The position numbers and the translations under genes are program-made. Under the pieces are notes generated by a model that saw only the letters and a program-made list of their open reading frames with translations, was not told the DNA's origin and made no database searches. DNA of 64,000 nucleotides, taken from contig NADL03000471.1 of the NCBI GenBank assembly GCA_002205965.3, positions 620,001 to 684,000 of the forward strand, in the 5' to 3' direction. The DNA is from Kappaphycus alvarezii (Eukaryota > Rhodophyta > Florideophyceae > Gigartinales > Solieriaceae). This document shows, one piece after another, positions 48,601 to 59,497 of the stretch; the stretch's first letter is position 1; every line of letters begins with the position of its first letter.

Positions 48601-49566
48601 TTCAGGCATGCGCGAGTGAGATCATAAGGTATGGTATTTTTTTATCGAACGCTGCAATATTTGTGTAGTGGCATCTGTTCCCAAGCCGCGTTAGTATTAT
48701 ATCTATTGCAGCAGAAAATATCAGATCTCAGAGTATCGCACTTGATTGACGCGAATGAAATGATAGCCGAGCCCAGACAACAGAAGCTTATGACTAGATT
48801 CAAAAATTAAGGGGGCCAAGATCTGTACCTTTATGCTCATTAGCAGACGCGGTATATCCGAAGAACTAGGATTACGAACATTTTGTTTTCATTACGAGAA
48901 TACTGTGCGGGGAGTTCCGTAACGGAAAGAATGTATATAATGGCATTTACTGGTCCTCCCGCAAGTAGCAGAGCTTCATTCAATTTTTATAATGCTCTGG
49001 AATCTTCGCACTTTCTACTGGAGAAGAGAGAGGCTATCAATACGAAATGGCTTTGGCATATCTCTTTCCGCATACACCCGTTTAGCATGAGCTGAACTTT
49101 GACTCAAAAATTTGTGTACAACACAAAAAAAACGCTCGGCGAAGGCCAGTAATATCGCCTAAGCCAGACCATAAACGGCAAAGAAAAAATTTCGAAGCTA
49201 AGAAGCTATAAATAATGAGATGGATACCCGGAAAATGAAAAATCGCCAACTAGCTCACCAAATGGTGTAATGTAATGGACAGGCGACTTGATGAATTTTT
49301 TGCTACCAAGATGATAAATTTTAACCTTTCATTCATACTAATAGTTGAAAAGTATTGGTGAGTTAGTTGAATAGGAGTTGAGACGACTGGGGGAAGTTTG
49401 AATATCCTTCCCTTATTCCGAAATAGTAAGTCCCAACCAATAAGTCCCAACTGCGAAGCGAAAATTAATCGACTACCCAATGATTGGAAAGGCGTAATAT
49501 GGCTGCTGAAGTGTGCAGCGCGCACTTAAAGTAAACATTAATGCATACCGCTTCACTGGCAGGGTG

Positions 49567-49883
49567 TGTCATAGACTTCGAATCGCATTGTGTGCATGAG
49601 AAGATGCGTGCAGATTTGTTGCTCTGTCAATGAAATACGAGTGCATGTCCCAATACATTTAATATGTAGCAATTGAATTTTCCTGCGGACACTGGTGAAA
49701 AATTTGATACTAGCTGCGTCCGGCCGGATGTAAAAGCTTACAATAGCGTCTATTGTTCCAGTGAGGAGAGGCAACCAGCAAGAGTTGCCAAGAATAGCTC
49801 CAGGGTAGTTAGTTATTGTTGCGTGAGTCCTTTTCCTCCATCATCAACCTTTATTACCCTTCTATCTACCCAAAAGACAAACA
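49567..49883 (+). repeat. 3' LTR of element D
   Basis: This 317-bp stretch starts tgtcatag and ends acaaaca and aligns with 44,471-44,794. The TATA-like site of the 5' copy is changed to gatgtaaaagctt here. Substitutions and small gaps are scattered throughout. Confidence 0.75.
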
Positions 49884-52790
49884 ATGTAAAGTAAGAAAAT
49901 TTTTGTCCACTGCCAACCACCATTGATCTTGGTACTGTCCATACACCCATGTGGACTGGAGGCCTTGCGGTCCGGACCACTCTATACCCAATTTGGACCT
50001 GATTTTTCAGTGGTGATAGCCACTCTTTGCGCAAGGTTCCGATTTCACAAATATCTAACTTTGATATTTATTGCTTGGTTGACAGTGAATTTACTCACAG
50101 CGCCGTCTTAGATAATTCTAGCATAGCTGCCACTTAGCGATACCTATCTGGCCACTGAATCCCCGAACAAGCAGCCACCCCGGTCTTTGCCCTGAACCTG
50201 ACTCCCAAGTTTTGCCTCTGCACCTCATTGCCAATAGCAACTTTGGCGGTAGCTAGATTTATCCACCTGTTCTTCCCCTTTCTACCCTCTCTTTTTCATA
50301 TTTTGTACTTATTTTAGTGCTCTCCTGTGTTATATGCTCCCATTTAGCACCTCAGACTTAAGCGAAATTCAAGGCGGAACTTCAATATTGCCGTTGGTAA
50401 GAACAAACTTGCTTCGAAAGGAAGTACTCAGTGCCGCTAATCCACTCTTACATCCCCTGCTGTCCATTTTAAACCCCCGGTGTTCTCAGTTATTCTGATC
50501 CTGTTCTTCGCAAGGTTCTAACATTCCGCGGATCACGGTCCGGCCTTACAACCCAGAGGACAATTCTGGAATCCAGCCGTCCAAGTAATCACCCCCGCTC
50601 TACCAACCCAACTTAATCTTTCAATCGAAGAGCTGCGGTACCGCATCACAATGTGCTTAGAGATATACAGGGACAGTGAAGACCCTGTAGGTCCATGTAT
50701 GTTTTTTTGTTTTTCTCATTGTCTGATGGGATCTTGTAACTCGAAAAGGATAATCATCGATTTGCACAAAAAAGCTGTTCTCCCGACTTAACCTAAGAAT
50801 ACCGACTCCAAGTTTTTGCAAGATTCTCAAGAATCTCACCTCTGTTACTTCCATGTGATGGTCGTTCACTTTCTTCATTGATTTGAGTCTTTCGAGCAGG
50901 ATACAAACTCTCCTTCTAAAGACCGCACTGGTTCTCCGTTAAATTCTACTTCTACTGGTGCTTCGGCTATTCCAACTGTACGACAGAGGAAAGGCCTACG
51001 TAAATCTCAGAAGGGGCATCCTGAGACCACTCTCTCCTTCTTGCAGTTCGAGGAAATACTTCCGCAGTACCAATTCAATACGCAGACCGCCGCACAAATT
51101 TCCACCGCGCAGATTGTGGAGGGCCGACCTCGTTGCCCTCACCGTCTCTAATTGCAAAAGAACAGCAGATAAGTCAACGCCTCAACCCAATATGCTACTT
51201 TTTATGGCCGAGGACACTTTCCCCCGGAATTTATTTTAACTTTGCTTGAAATCTCCCTAGCATTACTGAGCTATGAAGCTTTGATCCCGCAGAAGGCATT
51301 TTTTAATATCTTGCATGAATCAATTCACTAATATTTCTTCCACAATGGGCAGTGCTAGCTTCACGATCGTTGCTTCTTTCTCCCTCGTCTTCGGTGGATA
51401 GTAAAATTATGTGTCTTTTTTCGGTTGCGAGAAGAGATCATGCGAGCGGGTGCTGCAAATCAATAATCCTGGAATATCTGTGGTATAAATTTTTCCAGAA
51501 CGGAAATTTTACTGAAAATGCAGCACCTGGGCAGTCGCTGGAAACAGAAAGCCAGGTCACTCCACAGTAGGAACAAAATAGCAACACATACCAAAACTGT
51601 TAGCAAGTTGGAAAGTAATCGTTCAACCCACCCTGCCACTGCAAGCAACACTGTATCCTCTCTTCCACCAGGATTGAAATCAATGGCGTCTTGTGCGATG
51701 AGTGCCAGAGATTTTTCGACGCCCCGCTTCCTTCGCTGCTTCCAGTCTTGGTTCCACTCCTCAGCAAGAACTTCGCAACTTCGTTACCGGCTTTGCGTTC
51801 AGCCTCCGAGTGATGCAAGCGCGACAGGTTGCCACTTGCTGCCTATCTGCGTAGTTGATCTCTTCACACTCTCTTCACACTGCTGAGCCTTAGAACTTGT
51901 AAAGATTTACCCCCAAGACAATCTCAGGATCTGCAAACCGCACTCCACGGGCTCCGAAATTGCGATTATTTTCCATGCCCTACTGTTGTTACCAACTCTC
52001 CCTTCAATTCACTGGCCTTCTTCTGACCCAATTCTCTTCGAAGTCTACGTGCTCTATCGGCGAGCAGTGCGACCAAGTAATACGAAAAGAAAGCACAAAA
52101 CGGAACTGGGCACTGCCGCTTTAATACACGAGAAACATACAGTAAGAGACTTCTCTGCTTGCAAGTGCGTTCTATAAACTATAATCAAAAGTTAATTTAC
52201 GCAACGTCTCACTTTTCACATGACTTGCAGATTTCGGCAGACATTGAACACTTGGTCGACGTTTGCCAAAATCCCGATTTCAAGTCATCCCAATTTTAGT
52301 TTGCGGGCCTTCTTAGCCAAAATTATTCGCGCCAAAATTACATCGTGATTCACGTGCCTTAAAGTAGATCTGGGTCTTCTGTCCGGTTTCTCACGCACAA
52401 AATCATCATGGATATTCTTCCGGCACCCTCATCACCACTCCTCACTACGAATTCGCTGCCTGATCTCCATCTACCGTTCCAGAGCAGTCCCCACAACCAC
52501 CATTGATCCGACACATGCTTCATTTCCTCACCTCATGAGATACCATACTGCTCAAATCAGTCATCGCAGTGGATGTCCACTTTCCTCCACGTAGAGAGGA
52601 ATATGGATATCAACTGCGATTCACATGGAAAGCATAAAGGCACTATGAAAAGTTTTCAACTTTTTACCGGTGAACTTCCACGTGACGCGCTCAATATCGT
52701 TTGTGCTCCATCTTGGAATGCGCTAAGCGACAGATTTAAGAAGATTGTACCTATCTATCGCGCTGTCCTTCGCTCAAATGAACTCTCGTC

Positions 52791-52815
52791 TAAAACCCCT
52801 AAATACCCTAAATCC
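52791..52815. repeat. Short telomere-like repeat
   Basis: The sequence taaaacccctaaa, followed by taccctaaatcc, contains two to three units like those at 26,506-26,544. It is shorter and more degenerate, so chance cannot be ruled out, but two ccctaaa clusters in one interior window are notable. Confidence 0.4.
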
Positions 52816-52968
52816 TCTGCTTTTTCATCATCTGTATCGCTTCGATTAGCCTTTCCATTCACTTTTTCATCGCTAGGAACTTTCTGAGCTGGTGAGGTCG
52901 CTTCTCGAACTATACTACGAGATGCATGCTACTGCTTGCCCTTGAATTGTCTGTACTTCTGCGAGATG

Positions 52969-53467
52969 TCAAATTATTTTCGGGGCTATGTGCAGCTTTA
53001 ACTCCTTTTGATCGTGCAAAAGATGCCAAAATGTCTTTCGTAGACCACTGTGTATCCTTATGCATAAATTGACGCCGAAAAGCTCGCATACATAGTATTT
53101 TCTATGTCCAAGTTCTAAGCCTGTATCTGGACCACACAAAAAACAGTACATGGACTTCGATGGAACCAGCATAGCCATGTACTATCATACGTAACCTTAT
53201 TCCATCCTCATTGTTAAAGAATATGAGCCGCCTGTTCTTGCGACTATGGGCAGGTCTAATCAACCTCCTTCTTTCCTCCTTGGAGATAAAACCCGACTTT
53301 GTTGTGATTTTTTGCCATTCAATCCCTTCTGCAGATTTTGAACTACCTAATGAACTATCAATGGTAGAAAAGTGGCTTAGAAGCTCTTGACAAAAATGCA
53401 ACATAAATTTAGAGGTCTTCTGCGGCTTTTTCAAGGTATTGCGATAGCTATCAAGTGACCTAAACAT
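52969..53467 (-). pseudogene. Possible DNA-transposase zinc-finger relic
   Basis: Two overlapping minus-strand frames join at about 53,150. The lower one reads MYCFLCGPDTGLELGHRKYY, then VCELFGVNLCIRI and KTFWHLLHDQKEL. The spacing of C-x2-C, C and C followed by a late W-H resembles the C-terminal zinc ribbon of piggyBac/IS4-like transposases, where Y-x-C-x-x-C-x-x-x-L-C precedes W-H. No DDE core was found above it. The join needs a one-base frame change. Treat as tentative. Confidence 0.3.
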
Positions 53468-54290
53468 TTCCGGGTACTGTATTAAGTCAGTCTTTCAAAC
53501 ATTCTCCACTCGATAAATGCGTTAACTACTTCCTTTTTGATAGTTTGCTAAACTATTTTCTGTTCCCAACAAAAGTGAGAGGAGGTTAATCTGTGAAAAT
53601 TCTCTCGCATTGAAAATACTTTAACGTCCATCCTTCCGTGGGTTCGACACCAAGTCTTCCCCTATCTCCCAGTCAACGACCCGTCACATCTTTACCAGCG
53701 GATCAAGAGATTCTTCTCCCTCTCGTACGTCATCTTATCCGGTCGCGGCTTATCCAAGCCCTCTTGCTCCATGTTTTCGCCCGCATTAAGAAGTCATTCC
53801 TCACGTATTTGCAGCCGTCGTTTGTGAAGTGCTAGGTGGCGTTGGGCTGTTGACCCTCGCTGAAGAGATCCTCAGTATCGCTGGTAGCCGCTCACAAGCT
53901 TGAATAACTGCTGCATTTGAGCAGAGTTCCAACACAGTGTGTGCTTTTAATTTTGGGTGAATGTTAGTTGCATCAACGAGTTTTGCAGAAGGGGAGGGTG
54001 GCAAAGATTGTGATGCAACGGGTGTAGAGGGGGCGGATTTCACATGTTGCGAAGCCAATGTGGGCGACGGATAGGTCTGGATGGGCTTGTTGGAGGAGTA
54101 AAGATTGCAAACTCACAAGAAAACGGGAGATTTGAGACGTTTTTGTGGTCTGATTCCATCGTGAAGTGACCGTAACGATGGTAAAGCACAACTCCAGACC
54201 CACCGGCCGGGTTCTGGCAGTTTAACATCGAGAATCTTCCAGGAGACCTGCGCATTACAGCCATATTGTGTAAAAAATAAATGAAATGCG

Positions 54291-55017
54291 TAGATCCAAA
54301 ATAGATAATTCCAAAAAAGGGAATAATAAAATTACCTGAAAAGGACTAAGAATAATAATCAAAAGAAAACCAATATTTATTGATCAACGAGAATATTTCA
54401 ATGGCCCGAGGGTTATTAAAATTTTCCACCAGCCTAAGACAATTTGTACTGTAGATCAGAGTACATTGTACTGTGTGAAGGTTGCAAAGGTGATTCCAGT
54501 AATATAATAATTTTTGTAGACCATATTATTATTTTGGTAGACCAAATTCATGGTAAGTAATAATTATAGAATAATTCTCAAGGTGAGCATTGATCAAAAT
54601 AATAATTTACTGGTAATATGATTCCAGTAATTATAACAGTAGAATTCATAACCTAACTGGTAGACATAAAAATTGATTCAAGTGTAATATAGTATAAACA
54701 TGGGCCAGTTAAAGTAGCTAAAATTATTTTTCGATGATTCACAACAAATAAAATTGTAGGTCTTATAAAATGTTGTTCACAATTTTTTATCACTGTATAC
54801 TATATGGAAAACAAATTAAATAGTTTTCCAATACTTGTAAAAAAAATTAGTGAATCTGTAATAAAAGAGTTTGTTTGTTTGTTTTGTTTTGTTGTTGTTG
54901 TAAAAAGAGTTTATCAATTTTCACATATTGTTCAATCCGTTATCCGACGCAGTGCAAAATCTGTTGAGAGCCGTATAGATGAGTCCATAAATGGTTCTTT
55001 TGATCGATATATGGAGT
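54291..55017. other. AT-rich patch beside the non-LTR element
   Basis: A sharply AT-rich block with repeated aataataat words and several imperfect inverted repeats around ttccagtaat and ttactggta. It holds the 14-mer gtacattgtactgt (54,461-54,474), also found at 17,220. It may be a small MITE-like insertion or the target DNA of the non-LTR element, whose 3' end abuts it. No gene is supported. Confidence 0.35.
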
Positions 55018-55034
55018 AAGGATCAATGATCCTT
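55018..55034. repeat. Short palindrome at element 3' end
   Basis: The 17-base sequence aaggatcaatgatcctt has perfect 8-base arms around one central base. It marks the junction between the GC-rich non-LTR element and the AT-rich patch and might be its 3' terminus or insertion site. Confidence 0.6.
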
Positions 55035-55046
55035 GACAATAAAGAC

Positions 55047-55146
55047 AGTTCCAGGTACATTAGGTTGAGTTAGCCAGAGATTACGGAGACGAGGTCTACT
55101 TTGCGTAGCGACTAATGTACCCGGAAAAAGGAGGTTTTCTGGAACT
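55047..55146 (-). repeat. Nested stems in non-LTR 3' UTR
   Basis: Two perfect inverted repeats are nested: agttccag (55,047-55,054) with ctggaact (55,139-55,146), and inside it ggtacattag (55,054-55,063) with ctaatgtacc (55,112-55,121). The structure lies just after the ORF stop on the minus strand, where non-LTR elements carry the RNA structure that their RT recognises. Function here is inferred from position. Confidence 0.65.
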
Positions 55147-55160
55147 AACTCGCTGTGACA

Positions 55161-55448
55161 TTAAGATCCGCCCAAAACTCCCTCCAGCAGACAACTGGCG
55201 CTATTCTGGATGAGTCTTGCCGCGTGACGAGCGAACAGTGTTTGCCGCGCCTCAGCAATCAGAACAGCTGCACGTGCGGCAATTCCAGTCGCCTCCCGGT
55301 TGGCCAAGTCCCGAGCAGTCGGGTGCCAATCCTCCAACGTAGGGAGTGGAAGGGCAATGAAGCGATGCCTAGGACCCTTTGAACGTATCAATTCGGCAAA
55401 GCGAGTGCCCTTGCCAAGGCAAGCATGGTCAGGGGGTTGAGTGGGCAT
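55161..55448 (-). pseudogene. Non-LTR ORF C-terminus
   Basis: A 95-codon open stretch reads PLPTLEDWHPTARDLANREA, GIAARAAVLIAEARQTLFAR and HAARLIQNSASCLLEGVLG before the stop. It resembles the end of the ORF in this RT family, which finishes in an Ala/Arg-rich helix pair. The more N-terminal linker (55,450-56,500) can be followed only in pieces, through several frames. Confidence 0.6.
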
Positions 55449-56497
55449 CGTGCCAGGGAGGGGAGGAGGGCGGAGGTCAAGGGATGGATGGCGGTTGCGT
55501 TATAATAGTAAGTGCCCCCGTTCTCTCCAAGTTCCTTAATGTCCGGCGAACTGCATGGCCGCGTTGTGGGAGCTTAAAGACAGGGTGCCGGGCGGCTTTG
55601 GAGAGGTCTGCGGCAAACAATCTTGTTTGCGAGTCATGCCGCCAAACGCAGGTGGATCCGCAGGCACAGCGCAGCGCGTGGTCACTTTACTGATACATAA
55701 GTGTCGTTCTTCTGCCCTTGTGGCATTTTGAAGCGGGAGGAAACAACGGTACCTTGCAATAGAACTGTAACCGCGTCTTGTGATTGCGGTCCGAGATGTA
55801 GGTAGCCAAGCCTGGAGCCGGTTGGCATGAAAGCCAGTCCTTGCAACCATCCACTAACAACGAGGCTCAGAATGCCACGGTCCTGTCATCCCCCCTTGGC
55901 ATGTCATCAAAGGCCTTTTCCTCAAATGGGCGAGCGAGTTGCCCCTGCCCAAACCGCTGCATTGATTCGAAAGCCGTGAACTGGACAACCGCGAGTTGCG
56001 AGTTCCACTCGTCGTGCGCCCGAACTGCGGATGTGTAAGATTTGAGAGCAGTGCTCGGTGGCACAGGGAGAAGGGTAGAGCACAGGGCATGCGCGAGGGA
56101 CACAGAGGAAAGGAACGCAGCGGCCGCAGTGAGCTTAGCGGAGCGGAGCCCGACGCCAAATGTTAGTTCGAGGAGGCCAAAGGGCTCAATAGGGGGTTGT
56201 AATTCCCGAAGTGTCGGCGTCCAGAACCCCGCCCATCATTCCCCGCAGCGTAGCTTCCACAGCGGTATCGAATTTCGCAGCACCTTTGAGAGTGGATTGA
56301 AGTGGAACTACACGTTACAAGCAGTTGATCCGACATACAGCGAAGCAGGTCCGCAGCAGGTGAGGAGCTAAATGAGTATGTTCCAGGGTTGACAGGGATT
56401 TAAGGAGAGGCTGTAGCGAAGCGACGTGCTTTGAGAACTCGCGCTCTATGAATAGGTCCGACCCGATGGGGACGCGGAGCACTTTCGTCCTGTCGTT

Positions 56498-57400
56498 TTA
56501 GTCCTGGCGAAGCTCACATGGGAGGGACTGTTGAACAGGTGGGGGAGGGGCGGTTGTCGAACAGACAGCACACTCCTCCATGCGGAGGTGTAAAGCCAAA
56601 CTGCGCACCTCCGGGGAGGAGCGGAACTGTAGTGCCCTTCGAATGGCTTCGTACGTGCCAACTATGTGCCATCGTCCAAGTACCACAGCTGAAGGGAGTA
56701 GAGGAGGCCTGCCTGTGGTGTCGCCCACATTCTCCAGGCGGTTTTTGAGTTCCCGCGTCACTTTCTGCAGCGCAAGGGAGAATAGAAGTGGACCCAGCGG
56801 ATCCCCCTGCTGCACGCCTACCGCGCTCCGTAGCATATCATCCCCACACCGCAGATGACCCGAGTTTACAGCGTAGTTGTAATGGGCCCAAAGGAAGAGC
56901 TCTGGGAATCTCTGTTCGACCTGCGTCAAAACGCACTGCGGCTGACCAAGTCGAAAGCGTGTTGAAGGTCAACGGTTAACAGCGCATACTCCGGCGATTC
57001 CCCATGCTCCTCGTAAAGTCGCCGCATAGCATGGAACTGCCTCAGATCCTCCTGACGTTGACACTCCCAACTGTATTGGCTGAAAGTATATGGATGCTTC
57101 GTCGGAAATGCGAGTGAGCAAACATCTGCCCACCAAGCGACGTAAGGTCTCGTCCATGGCGATCGGGCTGATTCCTCCGACCTGTTTCAGAAGAGCCGTA
57201 GGCGGTGCGCCTGCGATTCATGCAGATATTGCCGCGGGGCCCTTTCCGTTGGCTAGCAAGTTGACGGCACTAGTCAGAGCGGCTAGTCAGCTTCGTCCAC
57301 CCTTGACAACTAGTGGGACCTGTAGGAGGTAGGTGGTGTGGGGGCAGTCCGGACCCCCCTGAGGCGCTGCCTAGGAAGCTCCGGACACAGCGGAGAATTT
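56498..57400 (-). pseudogene. Non-LTR reverse transcriptase
   Basis: The minus strand begins ILRCVRSFLGSASGGSGL (about 57,395-57,340), continues MDETLRRLVGRCLLTRISDE (57,157 down), then in a shifted frame VDLQHAFDLVSRSAF with the motif-A Asp (about 56,935-56,980). It returns to LTQVEQRFPELFLWAHYNYA and VGVQQGDPLGPLLFSLALQK. The active site LWYLDDG is intact in another frame, with the YLDD codons at 56,671-56,682. It is followed at once by a frame change into HIVGTYEAIRRALQF. The catalytic residues are thus all still encoded, but in three different frames. Confidence 0.85.
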
Positions 57401-57960
57401 TTTCGGGTGTGAAGTAGGGGCAGAGGGGCGTCGGGTGAGAGGTATTAAGTTCTTATGACTCCGACGTCGGAGAGCGCTGTGGGAGCTTCTCCCGGAGGAT
57501 GGAAAACCTCCGGGGAGGGGCATGCGATCCCAGAAGATCACAGCGCACGCGCTGCCTTGTCGTAAGCACCCGTCTTTGCGAGCCTACGGGCGCACAGCTT
57601 ATTGATCCCAGTTCGGTTCCTCTTCGGTGGCCCTGTGCAATGGGCGGGATGTTGCCAAGGTGTGGACGTCCGCATCAGAGTTTCATACTGATTCTTCACG
57701 CCACAGTTGGATGCGAGATACGAGAATTGCGGGGTTTGTTTACTAAGAGTGGAACATAGGGTGAAATTCCCATTGACCTGTGCAGTATGGCGGTGGCGAA
57801 GAAAACACTACGGTTACGATGGGCGCGCTATGAAAATGGCTACTATAAAGTAGCTGCGAGCCCCTTCTGCAGACATGCGGCGCCATAAGCAACCATAACT
57901 TATGCAGAATGCCGCGGTAGGAGTGTGGCCCTGACCTTCGGGAATGGGTCCTTTGCACGG

Positions 57961-58489
57961 TTGACGGAACATGCCAACTCCGTCACGATGGAAGAGGTTT
58001 CTGGATCTCAATCGCCAACAGCGGGGATGATAACAAAATACAGTAGAGTGGCGAGCGAAGAGCTAAACAGTGCACTGTACTGCACCAATTGAAGGGTTTT
58101 TTCCTGTGTCGCAAGCTGCGAAAAAATCTTTACTTTATTTGCTCAAAATCCATGCCCACCGCACAGTTTCGTCAGTGCACTCACCAGGAAAATCGTCGAA
58201 ATGAAACTAAAATTTTTCACTTTTGTCGTAATAAACCATGCTTCCACAGTAAAATTATACCGCATGGATTGCCTTTGACACTGCTGTTGCAGTCCAGCTA
58301 ACCTCAACTGTAAGATATCTGCACTTGTCAATGTCAATGGTATTCATGCCATCTGGCGTCAGATAAAATCTCAGCGTCTTACATTTTCGACGCCTGTCTT
58401 GCTTTCCACTGATCGCCTTTTTCCTCCAGCTTTTCATCTTTGCTCCTAGCGCACTACGACTTTTTACATAACCACTCATTTCTCCGGTC
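57961..58489. other. Intergenic upstream of ABHD10-like gene
   Basis: No gene was recognised. A GTAC-type word lies near 58,062-58,083 (cagtgcactgtactgcacc). The DNA just before the ATG at 58,490 is C/T-rich. The overlapping minus-strand frame at 58,255-58,740 has no family motif and is antisense to the hydrolase start. Confidence 0.4.
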
Positions 58490-59497
58490 ATGTCAGCCTT
58501 CATCCCTGCCTTGCCAGTGTCCCCTTTCCTGCCAGCCATCTCGACCTCGAGCCGTTGTCGCAATCCATCCCGTTTCAACACGAGTAGCGCATACGTGCGC
58601 ACTTCAAAAAACAGAACCGTCACAAGACCCACTGCGAATCTTCCGCTTGACTCACCTTCTTCCGCCTCAGTGGATGTCCCCAACCCTGACTCGCTGAAAA
58701 CAGGGCGCAATCTCTTCCTGGAGATTGACGGGCATCGCATCTGCTATGATTATTTCCCGGGTTCAGGACCTGCCATTGTGTTTCTACCAGGTTTCTTTGA
58801 TTCACGATGGAAACAAGCAAAGGCAAATGCGCTGGAGATTTTCGCACGTAGGAAGGGGCAGGCGATCTTGGTGGAGGAGTACTTTGGGATTGGACGATCG
58901 GATGGTGATTTTGTAAAGGAGGGTACGTTGAGTCGTTGGATAGGGGATACGATTGAATTGTTGGATCGAGCGTTAGGAAAGGATCAAAAGGTCGTGTTGG
59001 TGGGTATGGGGATTGGAGGATGGATAGCGTTGAATGTGGCTATGAAACTGCCGCGTCGGGTGGTAGGTATTGTAGGAGCTAATCCAAGCGTCGATTTTAC
59101 GGACGATCTTGTGTTGCCGAGTATGAGCCGTGAGGAGAGGGAGATAATTGAAAATGGCGGCAGCGTGGATATGAAATGGGGTTATACAAGCTACCCAATC
59201 GGAAAGGCATTGGTGGATGACGCGAGAAAGTGGATGGTGTTAGGCGGTGAAAAAGGCGGGCTCAAAGTAGACTGCCCAGTTCGATTGATCCAAGGTATGA
59301 TGGACGAGGAGTTGCCGCCGCAGAGAGTGATCAAGTTGATGGAGCGAATTCGCACAGAGGATGTCGTACTGCAGTTTGTCAAATACGCGGACCACATGAT
59401 GGAAAGCGAGGATGATGTGAGGAGAATTTGGGAAGCGGTGTGTGAGTTAGCAGACAGCTTCTTTGAGTATGATTTGACGTCACCCAGCAGTGGTTAG
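58490..59497 (+). CDS. ABHD10-like alpha/beta hydrolase, Ser lost
   Basis: This 335-residue protein has an alpha/beta-hydrolase fold closest to the ABHD10 family of small thioesterase/esterase-type enzymes. Landmarks are AIVFLPGFFDSRWKQAKANA near the oxyanion loop, then FGIGRSDGDFVKEGTLSRW, then the nucleophile elbow. The elbow reads VLVGMGIGGWIAL, so the G-x-S-x-G serine is Gly174 (codon GGG, 59,009-59,011). The acid Asp272 (QGMMDEEL) and His302 (YADHMM) are in place. The enzyme would lack the usual mechanism. The first 50 residues have no acidic residue, are rich in Ser, Pro and Arg, and begin MSAFIP, a plastid-type presequence of the red lineage; mitochondrial import is the alternative. 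The frame is intact. VPS45 follows 0.6 kb downstream on the same strand. Confidence 0.8.
   Translation: MSAFIPALPVSPFLPAISTSSRCRNPSRFNTSSAYVRTSKNRTVTRPTANLPLDSPSSASVDVPNPDSLKTGRNLFLEIDGHRICYDYFPGSGPAIVFLPGFFDSRWKQAKANALEIFARRKGQAILVEEYFGIGRSDGDFVKEGTLSRWIGDTIELLDRALGKDQKVVLVGMGIGGWIALNVAMKLPRRVVGIVGANPSVDFTDDLVLPSMSREEREIIENGGSVDMKWGYTSYPIGKALVDDARKWMVLGGEKGGLKVDCPVRLIQGMMDEELPPQRVIKLMERIRTEDVVLQFVKYADHMMESEDDVRRIWEAVCELADSFFEYDLTSPSSG

Larger units (their letters stand above)
44471..49883 (+). mobile_element. Decayed copia element D with diverged LTRs
   Basis: Two diverged direct repeats bracket 5.4 kb. Shared landmarks are tgtcat at the start, cattgtgtg then gagaag, the block aaaagcttacaatagcg, a following stretch rich in ttattg and catc, and a caaaagaca-like end. 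The plus strand between them holds a copia RT at about 47,880-48,500. LTR divergence is heavy, so insertion is far older than that of the 27-31 kb element. No target duplication was seen. The gag and integrase part (44.9-47.4 kb) is too decayed to read. Confidence 0.75.
49884..54290. other. Mixed-composition region, no clear gene
   Basis: Composition is intermediate between the deserts and the islands. Open frames up to about 120 codons occur on both strands, but none shows a family motif I can defend, apart from a possible transposase relic at 52,969-53,467. A telomere-like cluster (52,791-52,815) is listed separately. The region may contain the gag of another retroelement on the plus strand (50.3-51.9 kb), judging only from Ser/Pro/Gln-rich translations. 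Confidence 0.35.
55018..57960 (-). mobile_element. Broken non-LTR (LINE-like) retrotransposon
   Basis: The GC-rich minus strand carries a non-LTR RT (about 57,400-56,500) and, further on, the C-terminal end of the same ORF (55,448-55,161). The family resembles the single-ORF type with P-I-A-V-G-E-x-L-R-R-L-V, G-V-Q-Q-G-D-P-L-G-P-L-L-F and YLDDG motifs. The frame changes several times, so the copy is inactive or mis-assembled. The last hundred bases after the stop form a nested stem structure, and the element ends near a short palindrome at 55,018-55,034. The 5' end is not fixed; coding-like sequence reaches to about 57,960. Confidence 0.75.

Noticed and set aside
54490..54618. Imperfect inverted repeat around ttccagtaat and ttactggta, possible MITE
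   Set aside because: The arms align poorly in AT-rich DNA and no target-site duplication is visible.
58255..58740. A 161-codon minus-strand frame
   Set aside because: It overlaps the start of the ABHD10-like gene on the opposite strand and shows no family resemblance.
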